A DNA stretch of 64,000 bases from Pseudomonas oryzae (GTDB taxonomy: Bacteria > Pseudomonadota > Gammaproteobacteria > Pseudomonadales > Pseudomonadaceae): assembly GCF_900104805.1 (NCBI RefSeq), contig NZ_LT629751.1, forward strand, positions 1,903,001-1,967,000, in the 5' to 3' direction. A model generated the notes under the pieces. The model searched no databases. It had not been told where the DNA came from and saw only the letters and a list, made by a program, of their open reading frames with translations. Below, one piece after another: positions 18,938 to 27,703 of this stretch. Positions within the stretch are counted from its first letter, which is position 1. Every line of letters begins with the position of its first letter. The position numbers and the translations under genes were made by a program.

Positions 18938-19413
18938 GACTCGTCCTCCAGGCAGCCCTCGACCAGCGCACGCAGGCGCTCGGGGGTGAGCCGCGCGTGC
19001 ACGCGGCCATCCAGTTCCAGGGCCGGCGAGCAGGCGCAGGCGCCCAGGCAGTAGACCGGGCGCAGGTCGATCGCCCCGTCGGCGCTGGTGCCGTGGTCGT
19101 CCACCTGCAGCTGCTCGCGCAGCTGCGCGGCCAGGGCCTCGGCGCCCCGGCTCTGGCAGGACTCGGCGCGGCACAGGCGCAGGGTGTGGCGCGCCGGCGG
19201 CGTGGTGCGGAAGTCGTGGTAGAAGCTGATCACCCCGCGCACCTCGGCCTGGCTGAGGTTGAGTGCATGGGCGATTTCGGGAATGGCGACGTCGGGGACG
19301 TACCCGGCGCCGTCCTGGATGGCATGGAGGATCGGCAGAAGGGCTCCGGGAGAATCCTTCTCGCGCTCCAGCACGCGGTGAATCAGAGGCAGGTGAAGCG
19401 TCTCATCAGGCAT
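18931..19413 (-). CDS. fdsG: NAD-dependent formate dehydrogenase, gamma subunit FdsG
   Basis: The 160-residue NuoE-like subunit has a helical N-terminal part (LLPILHAIQDGAGYVP). Its thioredoxin-fold domain holds one 2Fe-2S cluster with ligands in LCRAESCQSRGA and YCLGACACSP. It is the first gene of the fdsGBAD operon. The upstream 339 bp must hold the promoter. No LysR-type fdsR lies beside it. Confidence 0.93.
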   Translation of the reverse strand: MPDETLHLPLIHRVLEREKDSPGALLPILHAIQDGAGYVPDVAIPEIAHALNLSQAEVRGVISFYHDFRTTPPARHTLRLCRAESCQSRGAEALAAQLREQLQVDDHGTSADGAIDLRPVYCLGACACSPALELDGRVHARLTPERLRALVEGCLEDESC

Positions 19414-19676
19414 ACAGCGTACCTCGGCATCACGAACGAGGCTGCCGCCTACCGGCAGCTGTCCGGAAATCTTCGCTGCGGCGAACCCATCTTGTCACGC
19501 ATGCGTGATCGTGCTGGTCGCCGCCCTTGCGCTCCGGGCGAGCGTCTGCGCGCACCTGGTCCGGAACATTCGCAAAGCTTGCCATCCCCGCCGCCAGGAC
19601 ATTGCACCTGAGCGACATTGTGCATCCTGAATCCGACCGGAGTGGCAGGGCCATCACAGAAAGCCAATTTCCCGGC
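19414..19676. other. Gene-free interval upstream of fdsG
   Basis: Together with the palindrome at 19677-19737 this makes the 339-bp gap between the helicase stop (19753) and fdsG (19413). No convincing coding frame was seen. The fds promoter should lie here, but no clear -35/-10 pair or RpoN motif could be picked with confidence. Confidence 0.5.
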
Positions 19677-19737
19677 CTGTAGGGGCGAATTCATTCGACG
19701 ACGCGGCCCGGCCGGGCGAATGAATTCGCCCCTACAG
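19677..19737. repeat. Perfect 21-bp inverted repeat (REP-like)
   Basis: The arm at 19677-19697 begins CTGTAGGGGCGAATTCATTC. It is exactly complementary to 19717-19737, with a 19-nt GC-rich spacer. A shorter degenerate copy sits at 14160-14188. The arms contain GAATTC flanked by AT-rich letters that stand out from the GC-rich surroundings. It lies 16 bp beyond the helicase stop and could act as its transcription end, although no T run follows. Confidence 0.8.
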
Positions 19738-19752
19738 GAGGTCTCCTTCGAC

Positions 19753-22700
19753 CTACCCCTGAGCCTTGGCCCGGCGCCGCTCCAGTAGCTTGCGCAACTG
19801 CTGGTCGAGCTTGTCGAGGGTGCCGGCGGGGTCGAGCCAGTAGTCGGTGGACCACAGGCGGACGATCTCCCAGCCAAGGCCGCGCAGCACGCTCTCGCGG
19901 ATCTTGTCGCGGTCGCGCGCGGTGGCCGAGCGGTGGTAGGTGGCGCCGTCGCACTCGATGCCGGCGAGATAGCGGCCCGGCGCGTCGGGATCGACCACGC
20001 CCAGATCGATGCGAAAGCGCGACACGCCGACCTGCGGGTGCAGCGTCCAGCCCTTCTCGGCCAGGGCGCGCGCCACCGCCTCCTCGAATGGCGAGTCGAA
20101 GCCGCCCACCGAGCCGTGCACCGCCTCGTCCAGCGCCCGCGCGCCGCGCTCGGCGAATTCGAGGAAGTGCTTGAGGTCCTTCACCCCCTCGGCGGCGCTG
20201 CGCGACAGGTCGATCTGCTCCGGGCGCAGGCTGGTGAACACCTTGAGCTCGCTGCGCGCGCGGGTGATCGCCACGTTGAGGCGCCGCTCGCCGCCGCTCT
20301 TGTTCAGCGGGCCGAAGTTCATGCTGACCAGACCGAGGCTGTCCGGGCCGAAGGTGGTGCTGAACAGGATGACGTCGCGCTCGTCGCCCTGCACCGATTC
20401 GAGGTTCTTGACGAACACCGGCTCGATCAGCGCCTCGTCGAAGTGGCGATCCAGCGCCGGGTTGGCCCGCCGCGCGGCGTCGAGCAGGTCGAGGATCAGG
20501 GTCTGCTGCTTCTGGTTGAAGGTGACCACGCCGAGGGTCAGCGCGCCCGGCTCGACGTCCTGCAGGCGCTGCTCGATCTCCGCCACCACCGCGTCGGCCT
20601 CGGCGCGGTTGGTCTGGCTGCCGCCGCGGTCGTAGCTGCCGGCGACGTACTGCAGGTTGACCGCGCGGTCCTCGGTGGCCGGCGACGGGAAGGTGATCAG
20701 CCCGCCCTTGTAGTAGCGGTGGTTGGAGAAGGCGATCAGGCTCTCGTGGCGCGAGCGGTAGTGCCAGGACAGGCCCATGGTCGGCAGGTTGGCGCCGAGC
20801 AGTTCGTCGAGGATGCTTTCCAGATCCTCGTCGTCGCTGCCCTCCTCCTCGCCGGCCTGCGCCGCGCTGAAGAAGCTGGTCGGCGGCAGCTGTTTCGGAT
20901 CGCCGACCACCACGGTCTGCCGGCCACGGGCGATGGCGCCGATGGCGTCCCACACGGTGATCTGCGAGGCCTCGTCGAAGATCACCAGGTCGAAGGCCTG
21001 GCCGGCCGGCAGGTACTGGGCGATGGACAGCGGCGACATCAACAGGCATGGGGTCAGCGCACCGATGGCGCTGGGCGCCTCGGCGAGCAGCTGGCGCAGC
21101 GGCTTGTGGCGGGTCTTCTTCTCCAGCTCGCGGCGGACGATGCCGAACTCGCTGGACTTCTGCGCGTCCTCGCGGTCGACCAGACCCTGGCGGATGCGCA
21201 TGCGGATGCATTGCGCGGTGATCTCCCGTACGCGGTCGTCGAGGGCGCGGAAGCTGGCGATCTTGCGCTCGTGCTCGACCGCGACGAAGTTGCGCAGCGC
21301 CGGGGTGGCGTCGATCTTCTGCACCAGCCACCAGCGCGCATAGTTGACCTCCAGGGCGCGCTGCGCCTGGCCGGCCGCCACGCGGCCCTGTTCGAGGGCC
21401 TCGACCAGCGGCAGCAGGCCGAGCGCCAGCGCCTCGCCGCGCACGCGCAGCCAGGCGCACCAGGCGTGCAGGCGGCCGTGGCCGGCCTGCAGGCGGGCGG
21501 TCAGCTCCAGCAGGCTGTCCAGGCCGGCGAGGCCGGGGCTGTACAGCTCGTCGACGCTGCGCCCGGCCAGGCCGGCGAACGCCTCCAGCGCCTCGGCGAA
21601 GTTATCCTGCAGTTCGATATAGCGGCTGCACAGGCGGCCGACCGGCGCGTCGGCGGCGAGCAGCTCGTTGGCGTCGACCACCAGCAGGCGCAGGCCGCTG
21701 CGCAGCGCGGCGAGCTGTTCGGGGTCGGTGGCCAGCGCGGCAAGCAGCTGGCGCAGGCGCCAGGCGGTGTCGGCCAGCGCGCGCAGCTGCTGCGGGTCGG
21801 AGTCCAGCCCGCGCCAGCCGGGCAGGCCGTCGAGGCGGGCGAGCAGCGGCTGCAGCTCGGCGTGCACCGCCTGCAGCTCCTGCAGGTGCGGCAGGTCGGC
21901 GGCCACTTGCACGGCCTCGCTGACGCCGGCCTGCTCGTGCAGCCAGCCGTGGAACTGGCGCAATTTGAGAATCTTCAGCGGCCACCAGCAGTCGCTGGCC
22001 TCGCGCCAGCGCCGCTGCAGCGCGGCCAGATCGAGCGCCAGCAGGCGCTCGCGCGGCCAGGGCGTCGACAGCTCGTCCTCGGCGGCGGCGAAGCGTTCGA
22101 GCAGGCCGACCGCGCGGTTGAGCGCGTCGAGACGCTCCAGCACGTCGGCCTGGAAAGCGAAGCCCAGCGGCTTGCCGATGGTCTGCGGCAGCAGGTCGAG
22201 CAACTGGCCGAGCGCGGCGAGCTGGCCGCGACCGTTGAGCGGGCGGATCAGGCCGAGGCGCTGGCTCAGCTCGATGAGCGCATCGCGCAGGGTACGCGCG
22301 CGCGCCGCCAGGGTCTCGGCCTGCTGCTGCAGATCCTGCTGCCAGGCCAGGCTCCACTCCTCCTGCTGCACGAAGGCCAGCGAATGCCCGGCGATATCGC
22401 CCAGCTCGGCGGCGTTGAGGTCGATGCGCTCGGCCACCGCCAAGAGCTGCTCGCGCGCCGCGGCGTCGTGCTGGTCGGCGCTGGCCCAGCGCAGGCGCAC
22501 CTCGGGAACCTGCGCACCGGCCACCGCGGTGGCCAGTGCCTGGCGGATGCTCAGGCCGTTGCGGCGCGGCTCGTGCAGGGCTTTGACCAGCTGGTTGAGT
22601 TCGTCGCGCAGCAGGCGCAGGCGCTGGGTCTCGCGCTCCCACTCGCCCGGACCCAGCTCGGCGCCGGCCTGCCAGGCCGCGCCGAGCTGGCGGATCACGT

Positions 22701-24603
22701 CCTGCTTGCGCGCCTTGTTGGAGTGCAGCTCCAGGCAGAACTCGCCGAGGCCGTGCTCGCGCAGGCGGCGATAGACCACCTCCAGCGCCGCGGCCTTCTC
22801 GGCGACGAACAGCACGCTGCGGCCCAGCGCCAGGTTGTGGGCGATCATGTTGGCGATGGTCTGCGACTTGCCGGTGCCCGGCGGGCCGATCATCACGAAG
22901 TTGCGCCCCTCGGCGGCGGCCACCACCGCGGCGAGCTGCGAGGAGTCGGCGGACAGCGGGGCGAACAGCTGCTCGGGGCTGAGGCGGCGGTCCAGCTCGC
23001 CCGGCGCGACGAACTCGCCGCTCTGCGCGAACGGCTCGCGCGGGGTATCGAGCAGATGGCGCACCACCGGGTTGTCCTTGAGCTGCTCGACGCGGTCGAC
23101 CAGGTCCTTCCACATCAGGTACTTGGCGAAGGAGAAGGTACTCAGCAGCACCTCGTCGAGCACCTCGAAACCGTCCAGTTCGAGCACTTCGCGACGCAGG
23201 CGGGTGAGGATGCCGGCGATGTCCAGGCCGCGTTCGTCGGTCGGCAGCAGGGCGTCGAAGCCCTGGATGTCGAGGGCGAAGTCCTGGCGCAGCATCTCCA
23301 AGAGGGTGGTGTTGAAGCGCGGCTCGTCGTCGCCGAGGCCGAGGCGGATGCCGGCGTTGATCGACTTGCGGGTCAGGCTCACCGGCACCAGGATCAGCGG
23401 CGCGCGGTAGCTGCGTTCCGCCTCGCCGGGACGCCGCCAGCGCAGCATGCCGATGGCGAGGAACAGGGTGTTGGCGCCGCCCTCCTCCAGGTCGGTGCGC
23501 GCCTTGCGGTACAGCTCGACCAGGGTGGCGTCGAGCCTGTCGGCCTCCAGCGGCGCGAACAGCCGGCCCCTGGCCAGCGCGGCGAGCGCCGCCTGCGCCT
23601 GGCCGGCGGCCTCCTCGGGATTGGTGGCCTTGGGCAGCGCATCGACGGCGAAGCTCTTGCCGTCGGCCAGCAGGTCCTCCAGCGCCGCCGGATCGGGCGC
23701 CAGCAGCGGGATGGCGACCTTGCTGTCGCGCAGGTTGAGCAGCGGATTGCGCAGGGACAGGTCGAGCAGGCGGCGCTGCCACTGCGCCAGGCGTCCGCCG
23801 GGGCCAGCGGGCAGCTCGTCGTCCGTCGCGGCCGGTACGGCCAGCTCCGGCGCCTCCAGCACGTGCAGGTCGGCGGCCGCCACTGCGGGCGCATCCAGCG
23901 GACGGATCTGCGCGGCGCGCGCCTGGGCCACGTCGAGCACCAGCACGAAGCGCGCGTCGTCGTTCAGGCGCTGCTGGGCGGCGCGGATCGCTTCCTTGAA
24001 CGGCACGCCCTGGCCGACCAGCCCCGTGTCGAACAGCAGCACCTCCTTCAATTGCACGCGCTTGCGCAGGGCCAGCGCGTCGCTGCTGCAGATGCACGGG
24101 AAGCCGCCTTCGGCGTTCAGCCACAGGCCGGCGTAGGCGTGCCGGTCCTCCAGCACGATCAGCGGGTGCAGGCCGAGGCGCTCGAGCAGCGCGGCGGCCA
24201 GCAGTGCAACGTCGAGGGCGCTGGCGCTGCGACCGCGGACGATCTGCGCCGGGCTGCGCAGGCGTTGCGCCTCGGCCAGCGGCGCACCCAGCGGCAAACC
24301 ATCGAGGCGCAGGCCGAGCAGCACGTTCCACAGCGCCGCCGCCTGCAGGCCTAGGCGTGCGCCATCGGCGCCGGCGTAGCCGTGCAGGGCGGCGTCGTGG
24401 CCATTGCGCCCGAGCAGCTCGCCGGCCAGTTGCAGCAGCCTGTCGAGCACGCCCTGGTCGGGCCGGCAGAAGGCCGCCAGACGCTCGGGGGCTTCGCGAT
24501 AGCCGGGCCACGGGTGACGCTCGGAACCGGCGATGTCCGTCGCTCCCGGCGCGGCGTTCTCCGCACGGCGGCTCTGCTCCGAGGGAAGGGCGTGTTCGGA
24601 CAT
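19753..24603 (-). CDS. DUF4011-type SF1 helicase with C-terminal Vsr/MTES_1575-like nuclease
   Basis: This is a single 1616-residue protein. Residues about 1-260 form an unassigned alpha/beta region. The DUF4011 signature (WQRRLLDLSLRNPLLNLR) follows near 285. A split SF1 (Upf1/COG1112-like) helicase has Walker A GPPGTGKSQT with Lys579, Walker B VIFDEASQI with Asp1210, WHYRSRHESLI, and the late motif NVAITRARSEL. A long helical insertion separates Walker A and B. The last 110 or so residues are a PD-(D/E)XK nuclease of the Vsr/MTES_1575 type (FEEAVARALAEKGW, then GIECDG around Asp1552). Start ATG 24603 has GGAGA upstream. Helicase-Vsr fusions of this class include the phage-defence protein Hhe; defence is inferred from architecture only. 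Confidence 0.85.
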   Translation of the reverse strand: MSEHALPSEQSRRAENAAPGATDIAGSERHPWPGYREAPERLAAFCRPDQGVLDRLLQLAGELLGRNGHDAALHGYAGADGARLGLQAAALWNVLLGLRLDGLPLGAPLAEAQRLRSPAQIVRGRSASALDVALLAAALLERLGLHPLIVLEDRHAYAGLWLNAEGGFPCICSSDALALRKRVQLKEVLLFDTGLVGQGVPFKEAIRAAQQRLNDDARFVLVLDVAQARAAQIRPLDAPAVAAADLHVLEAPELAVPAATDDELPAGPGGRLAQWQRRLLDLSLRNPLLNLRDSKVAIPLLAPDPAALEDLLADGKSFAVDALPKATNPEEAAGQAQAALAALARGRLFAPLEADRLDATLVELYRKARTDLEEGGANTLFLAIGMLRWRRPGEAERSYRAPLILVPVSLTRKSINAGIRLGLGDDEPRFNTTLLEMLRQDFALDIQGFDALLPTDERGLDIAGILTRLRREVLELDGFEVLDEVLLSTFSFAKYLMWKDLVDRVEQLKDNPVVRHLLDTPREPFAQSGEFVAPGELDRRLSPEQLFAPLSADSSQLAAVVAAAEGRNFVMIGPPGTGKSQTIANMIAHNLALGRSVLFVAEKAAALEVVYRRLREHGLGEFCLELHSNKARKQDVIRQLGAAWQAGAELGPGEWERETQRLRLLRDELNQLVKALHEPRRNGLSIRQALATAVAGAQVPEVRLRWASADQHDAAAREQLLAVAERIDLNAAELGDIAGHSLAFVQQEEWSLAWQQDLQQQAETLAARARTLRDALIELSQRLGLIRPLNGRGQLAALGQLLDLLPQTIGKPLGFAFQADVLERLDALNRAVGLLERFAAAEDELSTPWPRERLLALDLAALQRRWREASDCWWPLKILKLRQFHGWLHEQAGVSEAVQVAADLPHLQELQAVHAELQPLLARLDGLPGWRGLDSDPQQLRALADTAWRLRQLLAALATDPEQLAALRSGLRLLVVDANELLAADAPVGRLCSRYIELQDNFAEALEAFAGLAGRSVDELYSPGLAGLDSLLELTARLQAGHGRLHAWCAWLRVRGEALALGLLPLVEALEQGRVAAGQAQRALEVNYARWWLVQKIDATPALRNFVAVEHERKIASFRALDDRVREITAQCIRMRIRQGLVDREDAQKSSEFGIVRRELEKKTRHKPLRQLLAEAPSAIGALTPCLLMSPLSIAQYLPAGQAFDLVIFDEASQITVWDAIGAIARGRQTVVVGDPKQLPPTSFFSAAQAGEEEGSDDEDLESILDELLGANLPTMGLSWHYRSRHESLIAFSNHRYYKGGLITFPSPATEDRAVNLQYVAGSYDRGGSQTNRAEADAVVAEIEQRLQDVEPGALTLGVVTFNQKQQTLILDLLDAARRANPALDRHFDEALIEPVFVKNLESVQGDERDVILFSTTFGPDSLGLVSMNFGPLNKSGGERRLNVAITRARSELKVFTSLRPEQIDLSRSAAEGVKDLKHFLEFAERGARALDEAVHGSVGGFDSPFEEAVARALAEKGWTLHPQVGVSRFRIDLGVVDPDAPGRYLAGIECDGATYHRSATARDRDKIRESVLRGLGWEIVRLWSTDYWLDPAGTLDKLDQQLRKLLERRRAKAQG

Positions 24604-24887
24604 CCGGGGGTCTCCAGCGATGGGCCGCGCTATAGCGACCCGCTGCTGACGCCATGGCGTCGGCAGCAGTGTTCATGAGGGGGAAAAGGCGCCTGGCGCT
24701 GCCAGCCTTTGGCCATGCACCTGTACGTGCGAACAGTATCCGCGGCTGCCCGGCAGGTAAAGGTTTTTCCAGTAAAGTCAGGCAGTTGGACCGCACTGTC
24801 GGGGAGAAAGTGCAGAGGCGGCGATGGGCGGGCAGGTTCGCCCGGATTGCGGCACAATCGACGCCACCGCCGCCGCCGAAACCGACC

Positions 24888-25805
24888 ATGCAGATCGACG
24901 AAGAACTGACCTTCAAGAAGCTGGAAATCTTCCTGGCCTTCATGCGTAGCGGCAACCTGTCGCGCGCCGCTGCCGAGCTCGACACCAGCACGGTCAGCGT
25001 GCACCGCGCCATCCACTCGCTGGAGAGCGCCCTGCGCTGCCCGCTGTTCAAGCGCGAGGGGCGCAAGCTCACCCCGCTGGAGAGCGCCCACGTGCTGGAG
25101 GACCGCGCGCAGAAGCTGGTCGCCGACATGCTCGACACCGTGCGCCTGACCCGCGAGGCGGCCGGCTTCTCCGCCGAGCGCTTCAAGCTCGGCGCGCTCT
25201 ACTCGCTGACGGTGAGGACGGTGCCGCAGCTGATCATGGGCCTCAAGCTGCGGCGCAGCGAGCTGAACATCGACCTTATCCTCGGCTCCAACGTCGACCT
25301 GCTGTACAAGCTGAAGAACCTGGAGCTGGACGCCATCCTGGTGTCGCTCAACGACAGCGTGGCCGACCCGGACTGCGAGTCGCTGCCGCTGTTCCGCGAC
25401 GACATCTTCCTCGCCGTGCCCACCGACTCGCCGTTCGCCAGGCAGGCCGAGGTGGACCTGGCCGATCTCAGCGAGGCCACCTTCATCACCCTGACCCAGG
25501 GCTTCGCCACCCACCAGGACGCCCAGCGGGTGTTCCAGCAGGCCGGCTTCGCGCCGAAGGTGGCGATGCAGGTCAACGACATCTTCACCCTGCTCAGCAT
25601 GGTCAGCTCGGGGGTCGGCTACGCTCTGCTGCCCGGGCGCATCGCCGCGGTGTACGAGAACCGCGTGCGGCTGATCCCGCTGCAGGCGCGCTATCGCCTA
25701 CAGCAGCAGATCGGCGTGGTGTTCCTCAAGAGCCGCGAGCGCGACCCCAACCTGCTGGCGCTGATCGCCGAATGCCGGATGTATGCCAAGCGGCATGATG
25801 GCTGA
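24888..25805 (+). CDS. mdcR: LysR-family regulator, MdcR-like
   Basis: The 305-residue protein has an N-terminal winged helix (FKKLEIFLAFMRSGNLSRAA, then a recognition helix around STVSVHRAIHSLE) and a LysR effector domain. The sequence closely resembles what I recall of Pseudomonas MdcR, for example VRLTREAAGFSAERFKLG, GLKLRRSELNIDLILGSN and VGYALLPGRIAAVYENRV. MdcR activates the malonate decarboxylase operon. Here it faces the helicase gene across 284 bp and no mdc gene is adjacent, so its target may be elsewhere or different. The start is ATG 24888; there is no strong ribosome site, but the N-terminus fits the family. Confidence 0.82.
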   Translation: MQIDEELTFKKLEIFLAFMRSGNLSRAAAELDTSTVSVHRAIHSLESALRCPLFKREGRKLTPLESAHVLEDRAQKLVADMLDTVRLTREAAGFSAERFKLGALYSLTVRTVPQLIMGLKLRRSELNIDLILGSNVDLLYKLKNLELDAILVSLNDSVADPDCESLPLFRDDIFLAVPTDSPFARQAEVDLADLSEATFITLTQGFATHQDAQRVFQQAGFAPKVAMQVNDIFTLLSMVSSGVGYALLPGRIAAVYENRVRLIPLQARYRLQQQIGVVFLKSRERDPNLLALIAECRMYAKRHDG

Positions 25806-25951
25806 GGGAGCGATCGTGCGGTGCGCGGATGACGGGTACGCCCGTCCGGACACTTGCCGATGCGTCGCCTACGCAGTGCCGCCCCGGCACTGACGCGGTC
25901 GGGGAATCGGCACGGCAAGCCCGGCATCCGCGCCCGGCCCGGCTGCCGATA

Positions 25952-26365
25952 TCAGGAGTAACGCGCAACCACGTCCCTGGGCTCGATCATTTCCCCCGAG
26001 TCGACCAGCCTCACCAGGCCACGCACCTTGCTCCAGGGGAAAGAGAGCATTTCGCCACTGCGCGGACACAATCCGTGGAAAGCCCTGTCATCGAGGCGAA
26101 CGACCCCGAGCACGGTATGGCCAGGCGAGCCATTCGCGCCGTCATAGCTGAACTCGACAATGCAGATGACATCATTCTGCGGCCCCGTCTGTGGCGGGAT
26201 GGGCGAGGGATCGCGCTTGCGGCCATTCTCATCGAGCCCCTGCTCGGCCATCAGCTCCTTGAGGGTCTTGTCCGGCGCCCAGCGCAGGCCGGTCGAACGT
26301 GCCCCTCCGAACCGCCGCTGCCACCAGTTCCGCGCATTGCCCACCAACATCGCCACCCGATTCAT
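25952..26365 (-). CDS. Small protein of unknown function, weakly WYL-like
   Basis: A 137-residue protein from ATG 26365; ATG 26350 or an upstream start are alternatives because no ribosome site is strong. It begins with a basic Trp/Arg segment (NWWQRRFGG). The C-terminal 75 residues (VEFSYDGANG, GVVRLDDRAFHGLCPRSGE, PWSKVRGLVRLVDSGEMIEP) resemble the beta-barrel pattern of WYL-type ligand domains. That resemblance is a visual match only. There is no signal peptide. It is followed upstream on the same strand by another unknown gene 192 bp away. Confidence 0.6.
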   Translation of the reverse strand: MNRVAMLVGNARNWWQRRFGGARSTGLRWAPDKTLKELMAEQGLDENGRKRDPSPIPPQTGPQNDVICIVEFSYDGANGSPGHTVLGVVRLDDRAFHGLCPRSGEMLSFPWSKVRGLVRLVDSGEMIEPRDVVARYS

Positions 26366-26557
26366 GGAAATCGCGCCCCATGCTTCCCTGTCACATAGAG
26401 CACGAGCATAGCAGCCAGGCTCGAATCCACCGTTCACAGGCGGAGGGAGGCGGCGACAGTCGTCGGAAAGGCTCCGGCCGAGGGCGCTAACCTGGATGCC
26501 GCGCAGCTGGCGGATGAACCCTGCCAGGCATGCAGCAGACGCAGCAGGCCCGCCGCT

Positions 26558-27049
26558 TCAGACATGAATCACCTTGCCACGATAGACGATGCGCTTGCGT
26601 CCCAGCCCATCGACTGCCGTCTGGTTCCCGGCCGGTACGGGAGTCGCCGGCTCACTGGCGTCGACGACCTTCGCGCCGCGGTAACGCAGTGCGTCCACCT
26701 CCTCTCGCGGCAGCGCCACGTCGGCAACCTCCTCGCCGACTCTGGCGCCGCGATAATAGCGTTGCGCCGGGCCTTCGCCTGCGCCGACCGGCCTCTCGCC
26801 AGGCTCCGCCAGCAGCCCGCGGCCGCTCAACAGCCGCTGCATGCCCGGCGAGACAACCTGCAGGAAATCATCCTTGCGGCGACGAATTTCCGCATCGACA
26901 CTCGCTTCGGCAGCTTCCAGCAGGCCAACGATTTCATCGACCGCCTTGCGAAAGGCGAAACGCTTGCCGCAATCCAGCTCCACGGCCATCGCCAGCTTGC
27001 CAAGGCACAGCCAGGCCGCTTCGGACAAATCCAGATTACCGATATCCAT
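26558..27049 (-). CDS. Unknown protein with three YRG motifs
   Basis: A 163-residue soluble protein from ATG 27049, preceded by GGAG 9 nt upstream. The N-terminal half is helical (LDLSEAAWLCLGKLAMAVEL, then KAVDEIVGLLEAAEASVDAE). The C-terminal half holds three copies of a Tyr-Arg-Gly motif: YRGARV, YRGAKV and, at the very end, YRGKVI. These resemble the short YRG beta-hairpin repeats of DUF4278-type proteins. No catalytic motif is visible. It may form a unit with the next minus-strand gene. Confidence 0.65.
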   Translation of the reverse strand: MDIGNLDLSEAAWLCLGKLAMAVELDCGKRFAFRKAVDEIVGLLEAAEASVDAEIRRRKDDFLQVVSPGMQRLLSGRGLLAEPGERPVGAGEGPAQRYYRGARVGEEVADVALPREEVDALRYRGAKVVDASEPATPVPAGNQTAVDGLGRKRIVYRGKVIHV

Positions 27050-27250
27050 CTCAGGTGCTCCCTCACGTGCCAAATCAGGAATCCCCCGGCATGACCGGCC
27101 CGGGGCGCGCAGCGGCGGGAGCAAGAACCGCACCATGGACATGGATGCCTGGCAGGAGCGATGTTCATGCACCCGGCAGAGAGGCATCAGCGCGACTATC
27201 GAAGCGGGCAAAAGCCGCTACCATCGAGTAAAACGACCGGAGTCCCGCCC

Positions 27251-27646
27251 ATGTCCGCATCACTCGAAGAACTGCTGCAAACCCTGATCAGCGCCGAGCG
27301 CGCGGGGGTTCAGGTGGCCTCGGCCAGCCTGCGCGAATGCACGGGCCCGAGCCTCAAGCCACTACTGGAGCGGATCCTTGCCGGCGAGGGGGAAAGCTGC
27401 CGGCGTCTGCTCACCTGCATGAAGCATCTGGACGTGGAACCGAACCGCGAGACGGGGAGCTTTCACGACAAGGCGATGGCGATAGCCGACATGCAACAAC
27501 GCCTGGCATTCATCGACCGCGGCCAGCAATGGGTGATCCGCAAGCTGCGCGAGCATCTGCCGCAGTGCAGCGACCCGCTGGTGCGCGACGAACTGGAAGC
27601 GGTACTGCGCATCCACGAGGAGAACAGCGCAGCCGCGCAGGCCTGA
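27251..27646 (+). CDS. Small helical protein, DUF6306/ferritin-like
   Basis: The 131-residue protein is predicted almost entirely helical. It starts SASLEELLQTLISAERAGVQVA and includes LLERILAGEGESCRRL, a layout like small four-helix proteins annotated DUF6306. A conserved-looking Glu-Arg pair lies in the first helix, but no full di-iron ExxH set is present. Start ATG 27251 has GGAG about 9 nt upstream. It ends just before a bidirectional terminator shared with cysS. Confidence 0.7.
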   Translation: MSASLEELLQTLISAERAGVQVASASLRECTGPSLKPLLERILAGEGESCRRLLTCMKHLDVEPNRETGSFHDKAMAIADMQQRLAFIDRGQQWVIRKLREHLPQCSDPLVRDELEAVLRIHEENSAAAQA

Positions 27647-27656
27647 GCCCGCCAAA

Positions 27657-27688
27657 CGAAAAGGGCCGCCTCGCGGCAGCCCCTTTCG
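27657..27688. terminator. Bidirectional intrinsic terminator between convergent genes
   Basis: The hairpin is CGAAAAGGGGCC-like, with 5' arm CGAAAAGGGCCGCC and 3' arm GGCAGCCCCTTTCG around TCGC. The A-run on one side and T-run on the other serve both strands. It lies 10 bp after the DUF6306-like gene and 15 bp after cysS. Confidence 0.8.
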
Positions 27689-27703
27689 CTACAGCGGGTC
27701 AGA

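Noticed and set aside
19933-24354. A 1473-codon plus-strand frame opposite the helicase
   Set aside because: Antisense shadow of a GC-rich gene. The Gln/Leu/Gly/Ala-rich product has no domains, while the minus frame has clear helicase motifs.
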